A DNA stretch of 45,434 bases from Magnetococcales bacterium (GCA_015231925.1 JADGAQ010000004.1:11546-56979); one strand, 5' to 3'. Shown: positions 1-7,795, counted from the first letter of the stretch. Translations and numbers: made by a program. The notes: generated from the sequence alone by a model not told the origin.

Positions 1-54
1 ATGTTGCGTTGCGGATGTCACGGATGTTGCGTTGCGGATGTCACGGATGTTGCG
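1..54. repeat. 23-bp tandem direct repeat, 2.3 copies
   Basis: A 23-bp unit beginning ATGTTGCGTTGCGGATGTC occurs at 1-23 and 24-46, and a partial third copy starts at 47. The window edge cuts the array, so the true copy number is unknown. No ORF with a credible start uses it. Confidence 0.9.
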
Positions 55-201
55 TGTAATGGTTATAACGTGCTGATTTTGATGATAAGTTCGATGATGA
101 GGTGATAGAAAGGAAGTAGATACCCTTTTTCGTGACGCCACGGAAATGGTATCGTTTTCCAGATGGTTTCGGTATCCGTCAACGTCCGCCTGGGAATCGC
201 C

Positions 202-1203
202 ATGCACACCATGATCCGGCTTCTTTTCGTCGTCTTGTTCTCCTGTCACGTTCTTGCTGACGGGGCGGACGTGGCCAGCCTCACCGCGAAAGCTGCCGGG
301 GGAGACTCCGAGGCCCAGGTGGAGCTGGGGAAGCTCTACCTCTCCGGAGACGGGGTGCCCCAGGATCCCCACCAGGCGTTTGGCTGGATGTCGAAGGCAG
401 CCGCCAAGGGAAACGCATCCGGGCAACTGGCGCTGGGGGTGATGTACAACAAGGGCGTCGGCGTCGCGACCGACTTCAACGAGGCGGCGAAATGGTACCG
501 GCTGTCGGCGGAACAGGGGAATGTGGTTGGCCAGCGGATGATGGGGGAAGCATACGACCTGGGGATCGGGGTTGAGAAGAATGAAGACGAGGCGCAGAAG
601 TGGTATCAGAGGGCAGCGGCGCAGAGGGACCAGGAGGGGGCGTTTAGGTCGAAGGCGTATCGGGAGAAGAAAGAGAAGGAAGAAAAGCAACGAGTTACAC
701 AAGAAGCACAAATAAAGAAAGAAACATCTCCCACAGCCAAAGCATCTAAAGCGCCCGAAGTAACCAAAGAAAAACAAAATAGTGAAAATATTATAACCAC
801 CATATCAGGAAGCATATTCAATTTTATGATGGTGTTTTTATCTGTAATGCTTGTAATGTTCTGGAATAGTGAGGTTACGTTTATAAATCCGGCAAACGGG
901 TACAAAGAGAAGATATCTAGGTTTACTTGGCTGTGGACGTTATTATTTGCTCCTATATTTTTTGTGATAAAAGGCTATTGGGGACATGCCCTTATCAGCT
1001 TTCTACTTTTCACTCCTTCGTTTGGGATGTCGGCGATATTGTATTCTTTGGTGTCAAGAAGCATTCTTGTTAGTGGATATCGAAGAAAAGGATGGATAAA
1101 GGAGGGAGAAAACCCTCCGAGAAGGCGTGTTCGCAGAACTGAACATGAAGAAGATGACGATGAGCAGTATGAAGACGACGAGGATGATGAAAATGTTCGA
1201 TAA
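202..1203 (+). CDS. Sel1-repeat protein with signal peptide and C-terminal membrane segments
   Basis: This 333-aa protein starts with a typical signal peptide (MIRLLFVVLFSCHVLADG), which is why I prefer the ATG at 202 over the in-frame ATG at 163; neither has a strong ribosome site. Three Sel1-type TPR repeats of about 36 residues follow (motifs AQVELGKLYLSGDGV, GQLALGVMYNKGVGV, GQRMMGEAYDLGIGV). After a Lys/Glu-rich linker come two to three hydrophobic segments and a very acidic tail. Sel1 repeats are protein-interaction scaffolds; the C-terminal membrane part is unassigned. Base composition drops to AT-rich from about 690 onward, unlike the phage genes. I read it as a moron or flanking host gene of envelope function. 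Confidence 0.75.
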   Translation: MHTMIRLLFVVLFSCHVLADGADVASLTAKAAGGDSEAQVELGKLYLSGDGVPQDPHQAFGWMSKAAAKGNASGQLALGVMYNKGVGVATDFNEAAKWYRLSAEQGNVVGQRMMGEAYDLGIGVEKNEDEAQKWYQRAAAQRDQEGAFRSKAYREKKEKEEKQRVTQEAQIKKETSPTAKASKAPEVTKEKQNSENIITTISGSIFNFMMVFLSVMLVMFWNSEVTFINPANGYKEKISRFTWLWTLLFAPIFFVIKGYWGHALISFLLFTPSFGMSAILYSLVSRSILVSGYRRKGWIKEGENPPRRRVRRTEHEEDDDEQYEDDEDDENVR

Positions 1204-1231
1204 CTCTGCCAGTGCAAGGGGGGATACAGAC

Positions 1232-1732
1232 ATGATAGCAATCAGTTCAAAAATAATACCGACTTTCATGTTTGCAATAATTTTTACCATTCCTGTATCC
1301 TCTTATTCCGATATTTACTATTGCAATGAAAACGGTAAAACAATTGCCAGGAATCGACCATGCAGAGCATCAGAATCGACAACTGAAACCCAAAAAACAA
1401 TTGCTCCCAATATTGGAAATGCGCAAGTATTGCTGCCTGATATGGGTCCAAGCAATCTTCTTGAGGAGACAAACAAAAGAATTGCAAAAGAGCGCGAAGA
1501 TATTGACAAAAAAAGAAAATTGGAAATTTATACTGGACTGGAGAAGGAGTACCATATCGGCAGCAATTGCATGATTAGCGATGATTTTGCGAAGTGGGAG
1601 CGATGCACCGCAGATTCAAAAGTGAGAGCAATGCGCATATGCTCAAACACAACCTCAGAAAAAGAAAAGGCGGATTGCTATAGTGCTATCGGCTCTCCGT
1701 ACATTTTACGTAGCAAGTGGAACTTGGATTAA
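1232..1732 (+). CDS. DUF4124-like secreted protein
   Basis: This 166-aa product has an N-terminal signal-like segment (IIPTFMFAIIFTIPVSSYS) followed by YYCNENGKTIARNRPC, which resembles the start of DUF4124 periplasmic proteins. The rest is charged, with a likely helical stretch and four further Cys residues. An in-frame ATG at 1127 lies inside the preceding gene; 1232 is chosen because it puts the signal peptide at the N-terminus and has AAGGGGG upstream. The gene is AT-rich like the end of its neighbour and converges on the repressor gene with only 14 bases between stops. Its function is unknown. Confidence 0.6.
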   Translation: MIAISSKIIPTFMFAIIFTIPVSSYSDIYYCNENGKTIARNRPCRASESTTETQKTIAPNIGNAQVLLPDMGPSNLLEETNKRIAKEREDIDKKRKLEIYTGLEKEYHIGSNCMISDDFAKWERCTADSKVRAMRICSNTTSEKEKADCYSAIGSPYILRSKWNLD

Positions 1733-1746
1733 AAGAATACCGGGCA

Positions 1747-2412
1747 CTACATCCTTCTCCCTCCCCAAACAACCCTCCCTACAACCCGAAGCTCAATATC
1801 TGACAACCTATCCGCTGGGATTCTTTCCGGCGGATAGTTCTGATTGTCGCTTTTGATCACCAAATCTCCATCAGACATCCGGGCCAGTCGCTTGATTCGA
1901 AGTCCAACGCCGTTATGGTCAAGCACATAGATGGCATCATGACGGATGCGAAACTCTTCCCGAAGGTCAACCAAAATCAGCTCACCGTCTCGCAGTGTGG
2001 GCTCCATCGAATCGCCCACCACCGAAATCAACTGCAACCGCTTCGGATCCAATCTCATCTCCCGCTCCACCCAATCGCGCCGAAAGGCAATGCGCCGCAC
2101 ATCGCTTTCATCCAGGACTTCCTCTCCATGCCCGGCGGAACCTCTGACTGATCTCGGGTTCGGGACAAAAACGAACTCCTCATCAAGAATGCTTGGAAAA
2201 TGATTTTGGGGACGCATTTCCCCTTTTCCGGTCAAAAGCCAATCCAAACTGACTCCAAATTCATCAGCAATGGCAATGGCAGCTTCCACGCTTGGGGTAC
2301 CACCGGCGAGGTACTTCTTCGCAGAGTTATGGGCGAAGTTGCATCTTCTTGCAAGCTCTGCTGGGGAAATATCTCCTGATAACTCATTGATTTTCTTTGA
2401 TATATTTACCAT
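1747..2412 (-). CDS. Phage repressor, HTH plus S24 LexA-like peptidase
   Basis: This 221-aa lysogeny repressor has an N-terminal helix-turn-helix (about residues 14-60, ending VSLDWLLTGKGE) typical of CI/C2-type repressors. The C-terminal S24 peptidase domain carries the Ser/Lys pair: Ser135 in GDSMEPT and Lys174 in LRIKRL. This family dimerises on operators and self-cleaves when RecA is activated after DNA damage, which would couple induction to SOS. It is the only clear minus-strand gene and is divergent from the early operon, with paired operator-like repeats in between. No alternative role seems likely. Confidence 0.93.
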   Translation of the reverse strand: MVNISKKINELSGDISPAELARRCNFAHNSAKKYLAGGTPSVEAAIAIADEFGVSLDWLLTGKGEMRPQNHFPSILDEEFVFVPNPRSVRGSAGHGEEVLDESDVRRIAFRRDWVEREMRLDPKRLQLISVVGDSMEPTLRDGELILVDLREEFRIRHDAIYVLDHNGVGLRIKRLARMSDGDLVIKSDNQNYPPERIPADRLSDIELRVVGRVVWGGRRM

Positions 2413-2423
2413 TTGTCAAAAAT

Positions 2424-2440
2424 ATTGCAACCTCTTGCAG
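2424..2440. promoter_or_regulatory. Operator-like site 1 in the repressor/early intergenic region
   Basis: A 17-bp element of consensus ATTGCAAYYTCTYGCAR occurs twice between the divergent genes. In this copy TGCAA and TTGCA form a perfect dyad with a 4-bp spacer. Its position just upstream of the repressor start suggests autoregulation. Repressor binding is inferred. Confidence 0.6.
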
Positions 2441-2447
2441 AAAAACG

Positions 2448-2477
2448 TTGACGGTGATTGCAATTTCTCGCAATAAT
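2448..2477 (+). promoter_or_regulatory. Predicted early rightward promoter
   Basis: A -35 box TTGACG (2448-2453) and a -10 box AATAAT (2472-2477) are separated by 18 bp. Each matches the sigma70 consensus at five of six positions, and operator site 2 sits between them. It would drive the early operon from 2542 onward. Confidence 0.65.
2457..2473. promoter_or_regulatory. Operator-like site 2, inside the early promoter spacer
   Basis: This is the second copy of the 17-bp element (ATTGCAATTTCTCGCAA). It fills the spacer of the predicted rightward promoter, where bound repressor would block RNA polymerase. It matches site 1 at 13 of 17 positions, and the four differences are all transitions. Confidence 0.6.
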
Positions 2478-2541
2478 CCTCCCCATGAACACGTTGACAC
2501 CATTTAAGCAAGTATGGTGCCAGGCTGAGAGTGAGGAAAGA

Positions 2542-2733
2542 ATGAATAACCAGGACGAACTGATTGACACCACCGCAGCCGCAGAGCTGCTTGGCCGCAG
2601 TTACAGCACCGTTCGGCGCTGGCGGAAGGCTGGGCTTGGACCGGCCTACGAGGTTCACGCCCGGAAGCCCCTCTACCGCCGCGAGGTGGTAGAGGCTTGG
2701 AAAAATGCACAAAAAAACCAGAACACAAACTAA
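2542..2733 (+). CDS. Small HTH protein, Cro/excisionase-like
   Basis: This 63-aa protein contains a MerR/excisionase-type winged helix: DTTAAAELLGRSYSTVRRWRK followed by PLYRREVVEAW. The start at 2542 is set by GAGGAAAG immediately upstream; an alternative TTG at 2458 would overlap the operator. As first gene of the early operon opposite the repressor it could be a Cro-like regulator. The fold equally fits excisionases, but no integrase is seen in this window. Confidence 0.75.
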   Translation: MNNQDELIDTTAAAELLGRSYSTVRRWRKAGLGPAYEVHARKPLYRREVVEAWKNAQKNQNTN

Positions 2734-2746
2734 AGGAGGAGTAACG

Positions 2747-3019
2747 ATGGAAACCACCCCCACCACCCCCGCCACGAAGGCGACCAGAGGACCATCTGCC
2801 AGCGACAAGGTTTGGGCCATCAAGGTTGTCAGCGATTGGCTGTCGAGATTTCCGGGAGTCGACCCGGAAGCCTTGAACCTCGCGACGGTCAACACCATCG
2901 AGAAATGCACCGGCATCCCCATGGACGATTTCCGGGAGATCATCCCCACCAAGGAGGAGATGGCCAAAGCCGCGAAGCCGGTACGCCGGACGACCACCAG
3001 GACTCGCAGCGAGGCCTGA
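2747..3019 (+). CDS. Hypothetical early phage protein
   Basis: This 90-aa protein has a strong AAAGGAGG ribosome site ahead of the ATG. The N-terminus is Thr/Pro/Ala-rich and disordered; the middle (VWAIKVVSDWLSRFPGVDP to FREIIPTKEEM) looks helical; the C-terminus is basic (RRTTTRTRSEA), compatible with nucleic-acid binding. I do not recognise the family. It stops one base before the next gene, so the two are probably co-translated. Confidence 0.6.
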   Translation: METTPTTPATKATRGPSASDKVWAIKVVSDWLSRFPGVDPEALNLATVNTIEKCTGIPMDDFREIIPTKEEMAKAAKPVRRTTTRTRSEA

Positions 3020-3020
3020 A

Positions 3021-3311
3021 ATGGAAAAGCCTGATGCCTTCGTCAACCATCTGACCTTGGATGAGGCAGCCGCCTTCATCGGGGCGAAGGTCAGCGCCTT
3101 GAGCAAGATGCTCAAGAATGGCGAGGCCCCGGCCCACTACATCACACCATGGTGTGATGCCGGGAAAGTCTGGTTCCACCCTGACGATATCGCCTCCTGG
3201 CTGGAGCGGTCAGTCAAGGTGATGGTCGTCCAACAACAACCGCTACACGTCCAGGGCCTGGAAGAGACCTTGGACCTTCCGGCGGTGCCAAAAGGAAGGG
3301 CGAAAAGGTGA
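3021..3311 (+). CDS. HTH DNA-binding protein, excisionase-like fold
   Basis: This 96-aa protein starts LTLDEAAAFIGAKVSALSKMLKNGEAP, a helix-turn-helix of the excisionase/MerR-like class. AGKVWFHPDDIASWLER follows, like the wing plus helix seen in HTH_17 proteins. The C-terminal 40 residues have no recognised domain. It is the second such HTH protein in the early operon and may be an early transcription or recombination factor. Confidence 0.6.
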   Translation: MEKPDAFVNHLTLDEAAAFIGAKVSALSKMLKNGEAPAHYITPWCDAGKVWFHPDDIASWLERSVKVMVVQQQPLHVQGLEETLDLPAVPKGRAKR

Positions 3312-3317
3312 AGCGAA

Positions 3318-3596
3318 ATGCGTGTGCTGAAGGTTGAACCCATCGAAAAGAGCGGAATGGTTCTGGCCAGCATCAAGGGGACCGGACTGACCCTGTTGGC
3401 GTCATGGAGACAGGTGGTCACGAACGACATCCGCGTTGGCGACGAGGTGCATTTGATCAAAAACGGCGGGGTGATCAAGGCGGACCCCCAGGAGGGTCAG
3501 GTTCGTGGCCGGGTTAGCAGCAAGCCGGAATTCTGCCCCTGTTGCGGGAAAAAAGTGGCTGAACTGGATGGTTATCTGTGGTGCCCCAAAGGCTGA
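3318..3596 (+). CDS. Small zinc-ribbon protein
   Basis: This 92-aa protein has a beta-rich N-terminal half (RVLKVEPIEKSGMVLASIKG, then VGDEVHLI) suggesting a small barrel. It ends in a zinc ribbon with Cys pairs FCPCCGKK and LWCPKG. It follows the HTH gene by 6 bases. The architecture would suit nucleic-acid binding, but no family was recognised. It is the last gene before the gene-free structured region. Confidence 0.55.
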   Translation: MRVLKVEPIEKSGMVLASIKGTGLTLLASWRQVVTNDIRVGDEVHLIKNGGVIKADPQEGQVRGRVSSKPEFCPCCGKKVAELDGYLWCPKG

Positions 3597-3659
3597 AGGT
3601 GAAGTCGAAGCATCCCCTCTGTCCGTAGGAGCAGTCAAGCCGACTCATGCCCGGCATCC

Positions 3660-4180
3660 TATACAGCACGTTCCGGCGGTGCGCCCTGTCTCCCTCGGGG
3701 ATTTTCCGGATAGAGCAGATGCAGGCCGAAGCCCACCTGCCGATCCATCCCCCGCATGAGGATCGGTAGAAGGTGGGAAAGCATCCTACCGCCCCATGGT
3801 GTAAGCGCACTCCCCCGACCATGGCGGGGCCGGTTCCGGATCATGTCCGGATGGGGCGATTAACATTTACAAATTCCGAGTTGGCGCCGGAAGCCAGGAA
3901 CTTGCACGGCCTGGTCTGGAATACAAGGACTCTGCCTCTGACGCGGCGCTGGGTCAGAAGGGGTAAAGTCGCCTACCGCACTGTTGGGTCAGGGTACAGG
4001 GGCGACGCTGGCTGACAGCCTGGAAAGACGGGAGCCGAGATAGGACTCAGAGAGAGCGCGCCGCTGGAACCAGAGGGCAACCTTTGGGTGGAGGCGAGGA
4101 CGGTGAAACGCCGTCTGATCGGTTAGAGCCGGGTAACACCGGCACACCTCGAAAAAGGGAAAATGGAAGTCTTCTTTTTC
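3660..4180 (+). ncRNA. Candidate large structured RNA in a gene-free stretch
   Basis: From 3597 to 4210 I find no ORF with a start, ribosome site and protein-like composition. The stretch is full of inverted repeats. CCCACCT (3732-3738) pairs with AGGTGGG (3771-3777), enclosing CCGATCC (3740-3746) paired with GGATCGG (3760-3766). CCATGGT (3794-3800) pairs with ACCATGG (3818-3824). TCCGGA pairs across a 5-base loop (3835-3851). GTCGCC (3968-3973) pairs with GGCGAC (4001-4006). GACGG pairs with CCGTC (4099-4115). A GCCGG/CCGGC hairpin lies near 4128-4143, and CGAAAAAG/CTTTTTCG near 4150-4181. This density suggests a folded RNA of about 500 bases transcribed with the early genes. Class, ends and strand are inferred. 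Confidence 0.4.
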
Positions 4181-4210
4181 GGAAAACATCAACTGTCAGG
4201 AGATTCAAAA

Positions 4211-4381
4211 ATGCCGCTGCGTAGTGAAGAGGAAATTCAGAGCCTGGCCAATCGTGCCGGGGAAGCCTGGGATGCCAACGCGACCGAACGCAACGAGACC
4301 ATCATGAAGACCTTGAACTGGGCCCTGGGTGATAACAACGGGCTCGACGAGGATCTGGAGGACGACGAAGGGAACGAGTAG
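4211..4381 (+). CDS. Small acidic early protein
   Basis: This 56-aa, strongly acidic protein ends in LDEDLEDDEGNE. The ATG at 4211 is preferred over 4163 because it follows a CAGGAG ribosome site and lies beyond the structured region. It looks helical. Acidic proteins of this size in phage early regions are often DNA mimics or inhibitors, but nothing here shows that directly. Function unknown. Confidence 0.5.
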   Translation: MPLRSEEEIQSLANRAGEAWDANATERNETIMKTLNWALGDNNGLDEDLEDDEGNE

Positions 4382-4430
4382 CACCTCAGTCGGGTGAACG
4401 ACTGGCCCACGTTACGGGCCAACCTTCAAC

Positions 4431-4456
4431 AATAATATTCTTTATATAATTATATA
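4431..4456 (+). promoter_or_regulatory. AT-rich promoter-like stretch
   Basis: A run of A/T between the acidic gene and the next gene contains a perfect TATAAT at 4445-4450, but no convincing -35 box lies at normal spacing. A TGGCCC/GGGCCA hairpin (4403-4421) precedes it. It is a possible secondary early promoter. Confidence 0.3.
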
Positions 4457-4487
4457 CCAGAACAATGACGAATGGAGGCGTTTCAAA

Positions 4488-4748
4488 ATGTTCGGAGCCT
4501 TTGAAAAATTGAAAAGGTGGTGGCGTCGGAGGGTTGTCTTCAGAAGCCTGCGCTACATCTTCGAAGACCTCTGGAGAATCCAGACGCGAGTTAACGCGAA
4601 GGTTCACATGGATGCGGGTGACGTCTTCATCGCGCTGACCGATCTGGAGGAGATGGGCAAGGTTGACAAGCAAATGCGACTCGTACCAGGCGAAGGAAAC
4701 AAAAGCGTCTGGGCAAGAAAACCTCGAAAAACCTCAACGCAAAGGTAA
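4488..4748 (+). CDS. Small basic protein, possible winged helix
   Basis: This 86-aa protein starts with a basic aromatic segment (LKRWWRRRVVFRSLR). A stretch that could form a winged helix follows (IQTRVNAKVHMDAGDVFIALTDLEEMGKVDKQMRLV). GGAGG at 4474-4478 supports the ATG. It is followed after 5 bases by the next gene. DNA binding is plausible; family not recognised. Confidence 0.55.
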   Translation: MFGAFEKLKRWWRRRVVFRSLRYIFEDLWRIQTRVNAKVHMDAGDVFIALTDLEEMGKVDKQMRLVPGEGNKSVWARKPRKTSTQR

Positions 4749-4753
4749 ACAAA

Positions 4754-5347
4754 ATGGCCAGAAAAACAGTGAAAAAGGAAGCGGATGAATTGGAACCCGA
4801 AGCGCAAGGCTCGGTTCTCGACCGGCAGGACGAGGTGATTGTCCAGCCTTCGGCGGTGGTCGACGAGGAAATCACCTTCGAGGAGCTTGGTGAGGCCAAT
4901 GGCCGCATGCTGGGGGCTTTCGTCGTCCTGGTGGTGGAAATCTTCAAGGAACACAAAACCGCCTGGGACAACATGCCCCCGGAAAAACGCGACGACTTGG
5001 TTGCCACCATCACCAAGCGCGGTCAGGAGTTCATTTCCCAGGCGGCCTTGGCTATGGCGGCAAAAGGTCGCCGGGTGGTCACCGGAACCCTGAATCAGGC
5101 GACCATCAAGGATTGCGTCAGGATCATCATTGATGCCCCCAAATCCCCGGAAGCCTGCTCTGCTTTTGGCATGTCCGCCGGCGGCGGGCAGGTCGCCTTC
5201 CTTCTGCTCGACGCCGAAGGTTTCCTCGACCCGGATGGGATACAGGTCAAAACCGCTCCGGAACAGTTGGCGTTGCCGTTCGATGGTGAAGGCGACTTCC
5301 AGGAAGATCTCCTTCCCGTGAGCGAAGAGACGCCCTGCCCCCTGTAA
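4754..5347 (+). CDS. Hypothetical protein upstream of the recombination genes
   Basis: This 197-aa protein has a charged N-terminus, a helical core (about residues 44-105), and a C-terminal part with GMSAGGGQVAFLLLDAEGFLDPDGIQV. I do not recognise the family. Its place directly before the RecE-like nuclease and Sak4-like ATPase suggests a role in, or regulation of, that recombination set. Confidence 0.6.
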   Translation: MARKTVKKEADELEPEAQGSVLDRQDEVIVQPSAVVDEEITFEELGEANGRMLGAFVVLVVEIFKEHKTAWDNMPPEKRDDLVATITKRGQEFISQAALAMAAKGRRVVTGTLNQATIKDCVRIIIDAPKSPEACSAFGMSAGGGQVAFLLLDAEGFLDPDGIQVKTAPEQLALPFDGEGDFQEDLLPVSEETPCPL

Positions 5348-5357
5348 GGAGATCTCC

Positions 5358-5426
5358 GTGGGCGCATTGCTTGGCTTTGTTGCCGGTCGCGTGCTGGCGC
5401 TGCTGTTCTTTGGATGGAGGCTTTGA
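5358..5426 (+). CDS. 22-residue single-span membrane peptide
   Basis: A GTG-started frame encodes VGALLGFVAGRVLALLFFGW plus RL. It is almost entirely hydrophobic with one Arg in the middle, and is long enough for one membrane span. AAGGAG at 5346-5351 sits six bases before the GTG. The TGA overlaps the ATG of the nuclease gene as TGATG (5424-5428), a translational-coupling arrangement. It could be a real micro-protein or a leader cistron that couples translation of the nuclease. Confidence 0.45.
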   Translation: MGALLGFVAGRVLALLFFGWRL

Positions 5427-6481
5427 TGGAGACACAACAACACGAGCCGGGGGTCTACTTCGGCATGCCGTTCGAGGAGTACGTCAACGATCCTGCCCTG
5501 TCGTACTCGGGCATAAAACACCTGCTGATTTCTCCGCTGACCTATTGGGTCAGGTCGGGCATGAACCCCAAGCGGGTGGACAACTCGACCCCGGCCAAGG
5601 AGTTTGGCCACCTCTTCCACCACCGGGTTCTCTTCGGCTACGAGGACTTCTGCCGCCTGCATCGGGCTCTTCCGGCGAAGGAGGATTTTCCGAACCTGCT
5701 CGACGGGGTGGAGGCCCTACGGGAGCGGTGTGGATGGTTTGGGTTGAAAAAGTCCGGGACTCTTCTGGAGATGGCCGAACGGATCATCGAGAACGACCCG
5801 GGTGCCCAACTCTGGCCGATCATTCTGCGCGATTTCCACGCCAATCTGCCTCCCGGCGGAAAGGTAATCAAGAGCGAGACCGCCGACCAGATTGAAGCCA
5901 TGGCCGGAATGATCGAGGCCCACCCCATGGGGCGTCAGGTCTTCCAGTACGGGTCGCCGGAAGTCTCCATTTTTTGGATTCATGAAGAGACTGGGTGCCG
6001 CATGAAGGCCCGCGTCGACTACCTCCGCGAAAAAGAAACGGTGGATATCAAGACCTTCTCCAACGTGATGGAGGTCGATACCAACCAGGCGGTCATTCGG
6101 GCCATCGCCAACCGGAAGTACCACATCCAAGCCGCCGTCTATTTCGACGCGGTGCAGGCTGCGAAAGGACTGATACGGCAGGGCGCTGTTTTCGGTCAGC
6201 CGAATCACGCGCTCTGCACCGGTCTCGTCAATCGGATGCAGGAGCCGCCCCGATTCTTCTTTCTCTTCATCGAGAGCGGGGAAGCCAACAACCTGGTTAT
6301 TAAGGAGATTCCAAGCCAGGGGCTGATTTTCTCCACCGGACAGGGTCTGTACAAAAAGGGGGTCAAAACGTTCATGGACTGTTCTTCCAGGTTTGGTGCC
6401 GCTCCGTGGGTGGATACCACGAAATATACCGTCCTGAAGGATCACGAGTTCCCAGCCTATGCCCTGCTGGAGGAGGATTGA
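5426..6481 (+). CDS. RecE-like PD-(D/E)XK exonuclease
   Basis: This 351-aa protein resembles the DUF3799 / exodeoxyribonuclease VIII C-terminal nuclease. The N-terminal signature GVYFGMPFEEYVNDPALSYS leads to FGHLFHHRVL. The catalytic core reads ARVDYLREKETVDIKTF, with Asp198 and the D207-I-K209 motif. RecE-type nucleases resect 5' strands of linear duplex DNA for single-strand annealing. The ATG at 5426 is preferred over 5414 because GGAGG (5416-5420) lies at ideal spacing. The next gene is a Sak4-like ATPase, its likely recombination partner. A Red-beta or Erf annealase is not seen. Confidence 0.85.
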   Translation: METQQHEPGVYFGMPFEEYVNDPALSYSGIKHLLISPLTYWVRSGMNPKRVDNSTPAKEFGHLFHHRVLFGYEDFCRLHRALPAKEDFPNLLDGVEALRERCGWFGLKKSGTLLEMAERIIENDPGAQLWPIILRDFHANLPPGGKVIKSETADQIEAMAGMIEAHPMGRQVFQYGSPEVSIFWIHEETGCRMKARVDYLREKETVDIKTFSNVMEVDTNQAVIRAIANRKYHIQAAVYFDAVQAAKGLIRQGAVFGQPNHALCTGLVNRMQEPPRFFFLFIESGEANNLVIKEIPSQGLIFSTGQGLYKKGVKTFMDCSSRFGAAPWVDTTKYTVLKDHEFPAYALLEED

Positions 6482-6484
6482 TTG

Positions 6485-7783
6485 ATGCGTGTGTATGAAA
6501 TTAAGCCCGCTGTCAGAACAGAGCGGCCTGCAAGAATAGCAATATGGGGGCCTTCTTACTCCGGGAAGACCCATTCGGCGCTACGACTCGCACGCGGTCT
6601 CGTCGGTCCGCACGGGAAAATCGGCTTCATTGACACCGAAAATCGCCGCGCCCTGGACTATGCGGGCATTGTCGGCGGCAAGTTTGAACATATTGATTTG
6701 CAACCTCCTTTCACGCCTGAGAACTATCTGGGTGCGTTCCAAGCCTTTGAGAACGCCGGGGGATACAACTGCATCATCATCGATTCCGCCTCTCACGTCT
6801 GGGAGGGTGAGGGCGGTGTCCTGGATCAGGCGGAATCCAGCACTGAAAAGGGGTTATCCAAGTGGAAAAGGCCCAAAACCGACCACAAACGGATGATGAA
6901 TATTATTCTTCGAAGCCCGATGCATGTCATTTTTCTTCTACGGGCCAAGTCTGGAATAAAGCAGAAAAGTGGCGGCACTCCTTATGATTCAGGCCTGGAG
7001 CCGGTGACGGACAACAGGAACAACATCATTTACGAAATGACGGTGTCTATTCTGCTTGGGCATGATCATAAGCCCATGTTTCAGGATAAACCGGACTGCT
7101 GGTGCAACTCGAACATCCCGAAGATAAAAGCCCCGCAGGAAATACTGCACGCTATCAAGCCGGGGGAATTTCTTTCGGAGGCAACCGGAGAAGCGATTCG
7201 TCAGTGGGCCGCCGGTGTTCAGAGGGATGTCGGGGACGAAGCCAAGCGCGTTGCCGCAAGAGGAACTGAAGCCTTCCGGGGGTGGTGGAAGACTATCACC
7301 CAAACCGACCGGGCCAGTCTTCAGAGCCACATCCCTGAACTGTCCGCCATCTCAAAAGCCGCTGACGAGAAGGCTGCACAGGAACAGCTGGAACAGGAGG
7401 CTCCCCAGGCTCAACCGGAGCAGGAGCTTCCGTTCCAGCCTTCCGGGCAGCCTGATGTCGTGCAGACGGAGCAGCCCGTTGCCACCTCTACCCCTGCCCC
7501 AGAGGTGACGGCGGCCCCTACCCCTACCCCGGAGCCCAAAAAGGAAGAGTCCGGCATGACTGCGGATGAGTTCCGCAAGCTGTGCCGCGAACACGATTGG
7601 ACATGGGAACACTCCGATGACGCCCGCGCCTTCCGGGCGGGGAAAGCGAACCATGCCCGTCTCGATGCGATGGCCAAGGGCAACGCCGAATTCATTCAGA
7701 TCATGAAGGAGGAGTCCGAACGGGCCATGCCGAAGGTGCAGCCCACCGCAAAACGCATCAGCCCGGACGAAAATCCTTTCTAA
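6485..7783 (+). CDS. RecA-fold ATPase, Sak4-like recombinase
   Basis: This 432-aa protein has a RecA-like ATPase core in the first 240 residues, with Walker A GPSYSGKT (22-29) and Walker B CIIIDSASHVW near residue 98. A low-complexity Pro/Gln/Glu/Thr linker (about 285-350) follows, then a C-terminal helical domain ending KRISPDENPF. Phage Sak4 proteins are single-domain RecA-like ATPases that support single-strand annealing with an SSB; the longer C-terminus here is unusual. AGGAGG at 6471-6476 supports the ATG at 6485. It lies between the RecE-like nuclease and an SMC-type ATPase. Confidence 0.8.
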   Translation: MRVYEIKPAVRTERPARIAIWGPSYSGKTHSALRLARGLVGPHGKIGFIDTENRRALDYAGIVGGKFEHIDLQPPFTPENYLGAFQAFENAGGYNCIIIDSASHVWEGEGGVLDQAESSTEKGLSKWKRPKTDHKRMMNIILRSPMHVIFLLRAKSGIKQKSGGTPYDSGLEPVTDNRNNIIYEMTVSILLGHDHKPMFQDKPDCWCNSNIPKIKAPQEILHAIKPGEFLSEATGEAIRQWAAGVQRDVGDEAKRVAARGTEAFRGWWKTITQTDRASLQSHIPELSAISKAADEKAAQEQLEQEAPQAQPEQELPFQPSGQPDVVQTEQPVATSTPAPEVTAAPTPTPEPKKEESGMTADEFRKLCREHDWTWEHSDDARAFRAGKANHARLDAMAKGNAEFIQIMKEESERAMPKVQPTAKRISPDENPF

Positions 7784-7795
7784 AGGAAAACTGCC

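Noticed and set aside
1-46. TGTCAC half-sites in the 23-bp repeats as relatives of the cargo-island palindrome.
   Set aside because: Only six or seven bases match, with no dyad; likely coincidence.
3773-4015. An 80-codon open frame in the structured stretch.
   Set aside because: No ribosome site and no protein-like pattern; it crosses several strong inverted repeats, better explained as non-coding.
3660-4180. Group I or group II intron.
   Set aside because: No intron-encoded protein, no recognisable domain V or conserved P/Q/R/S core elements, and it does not interrupt an evident gene.
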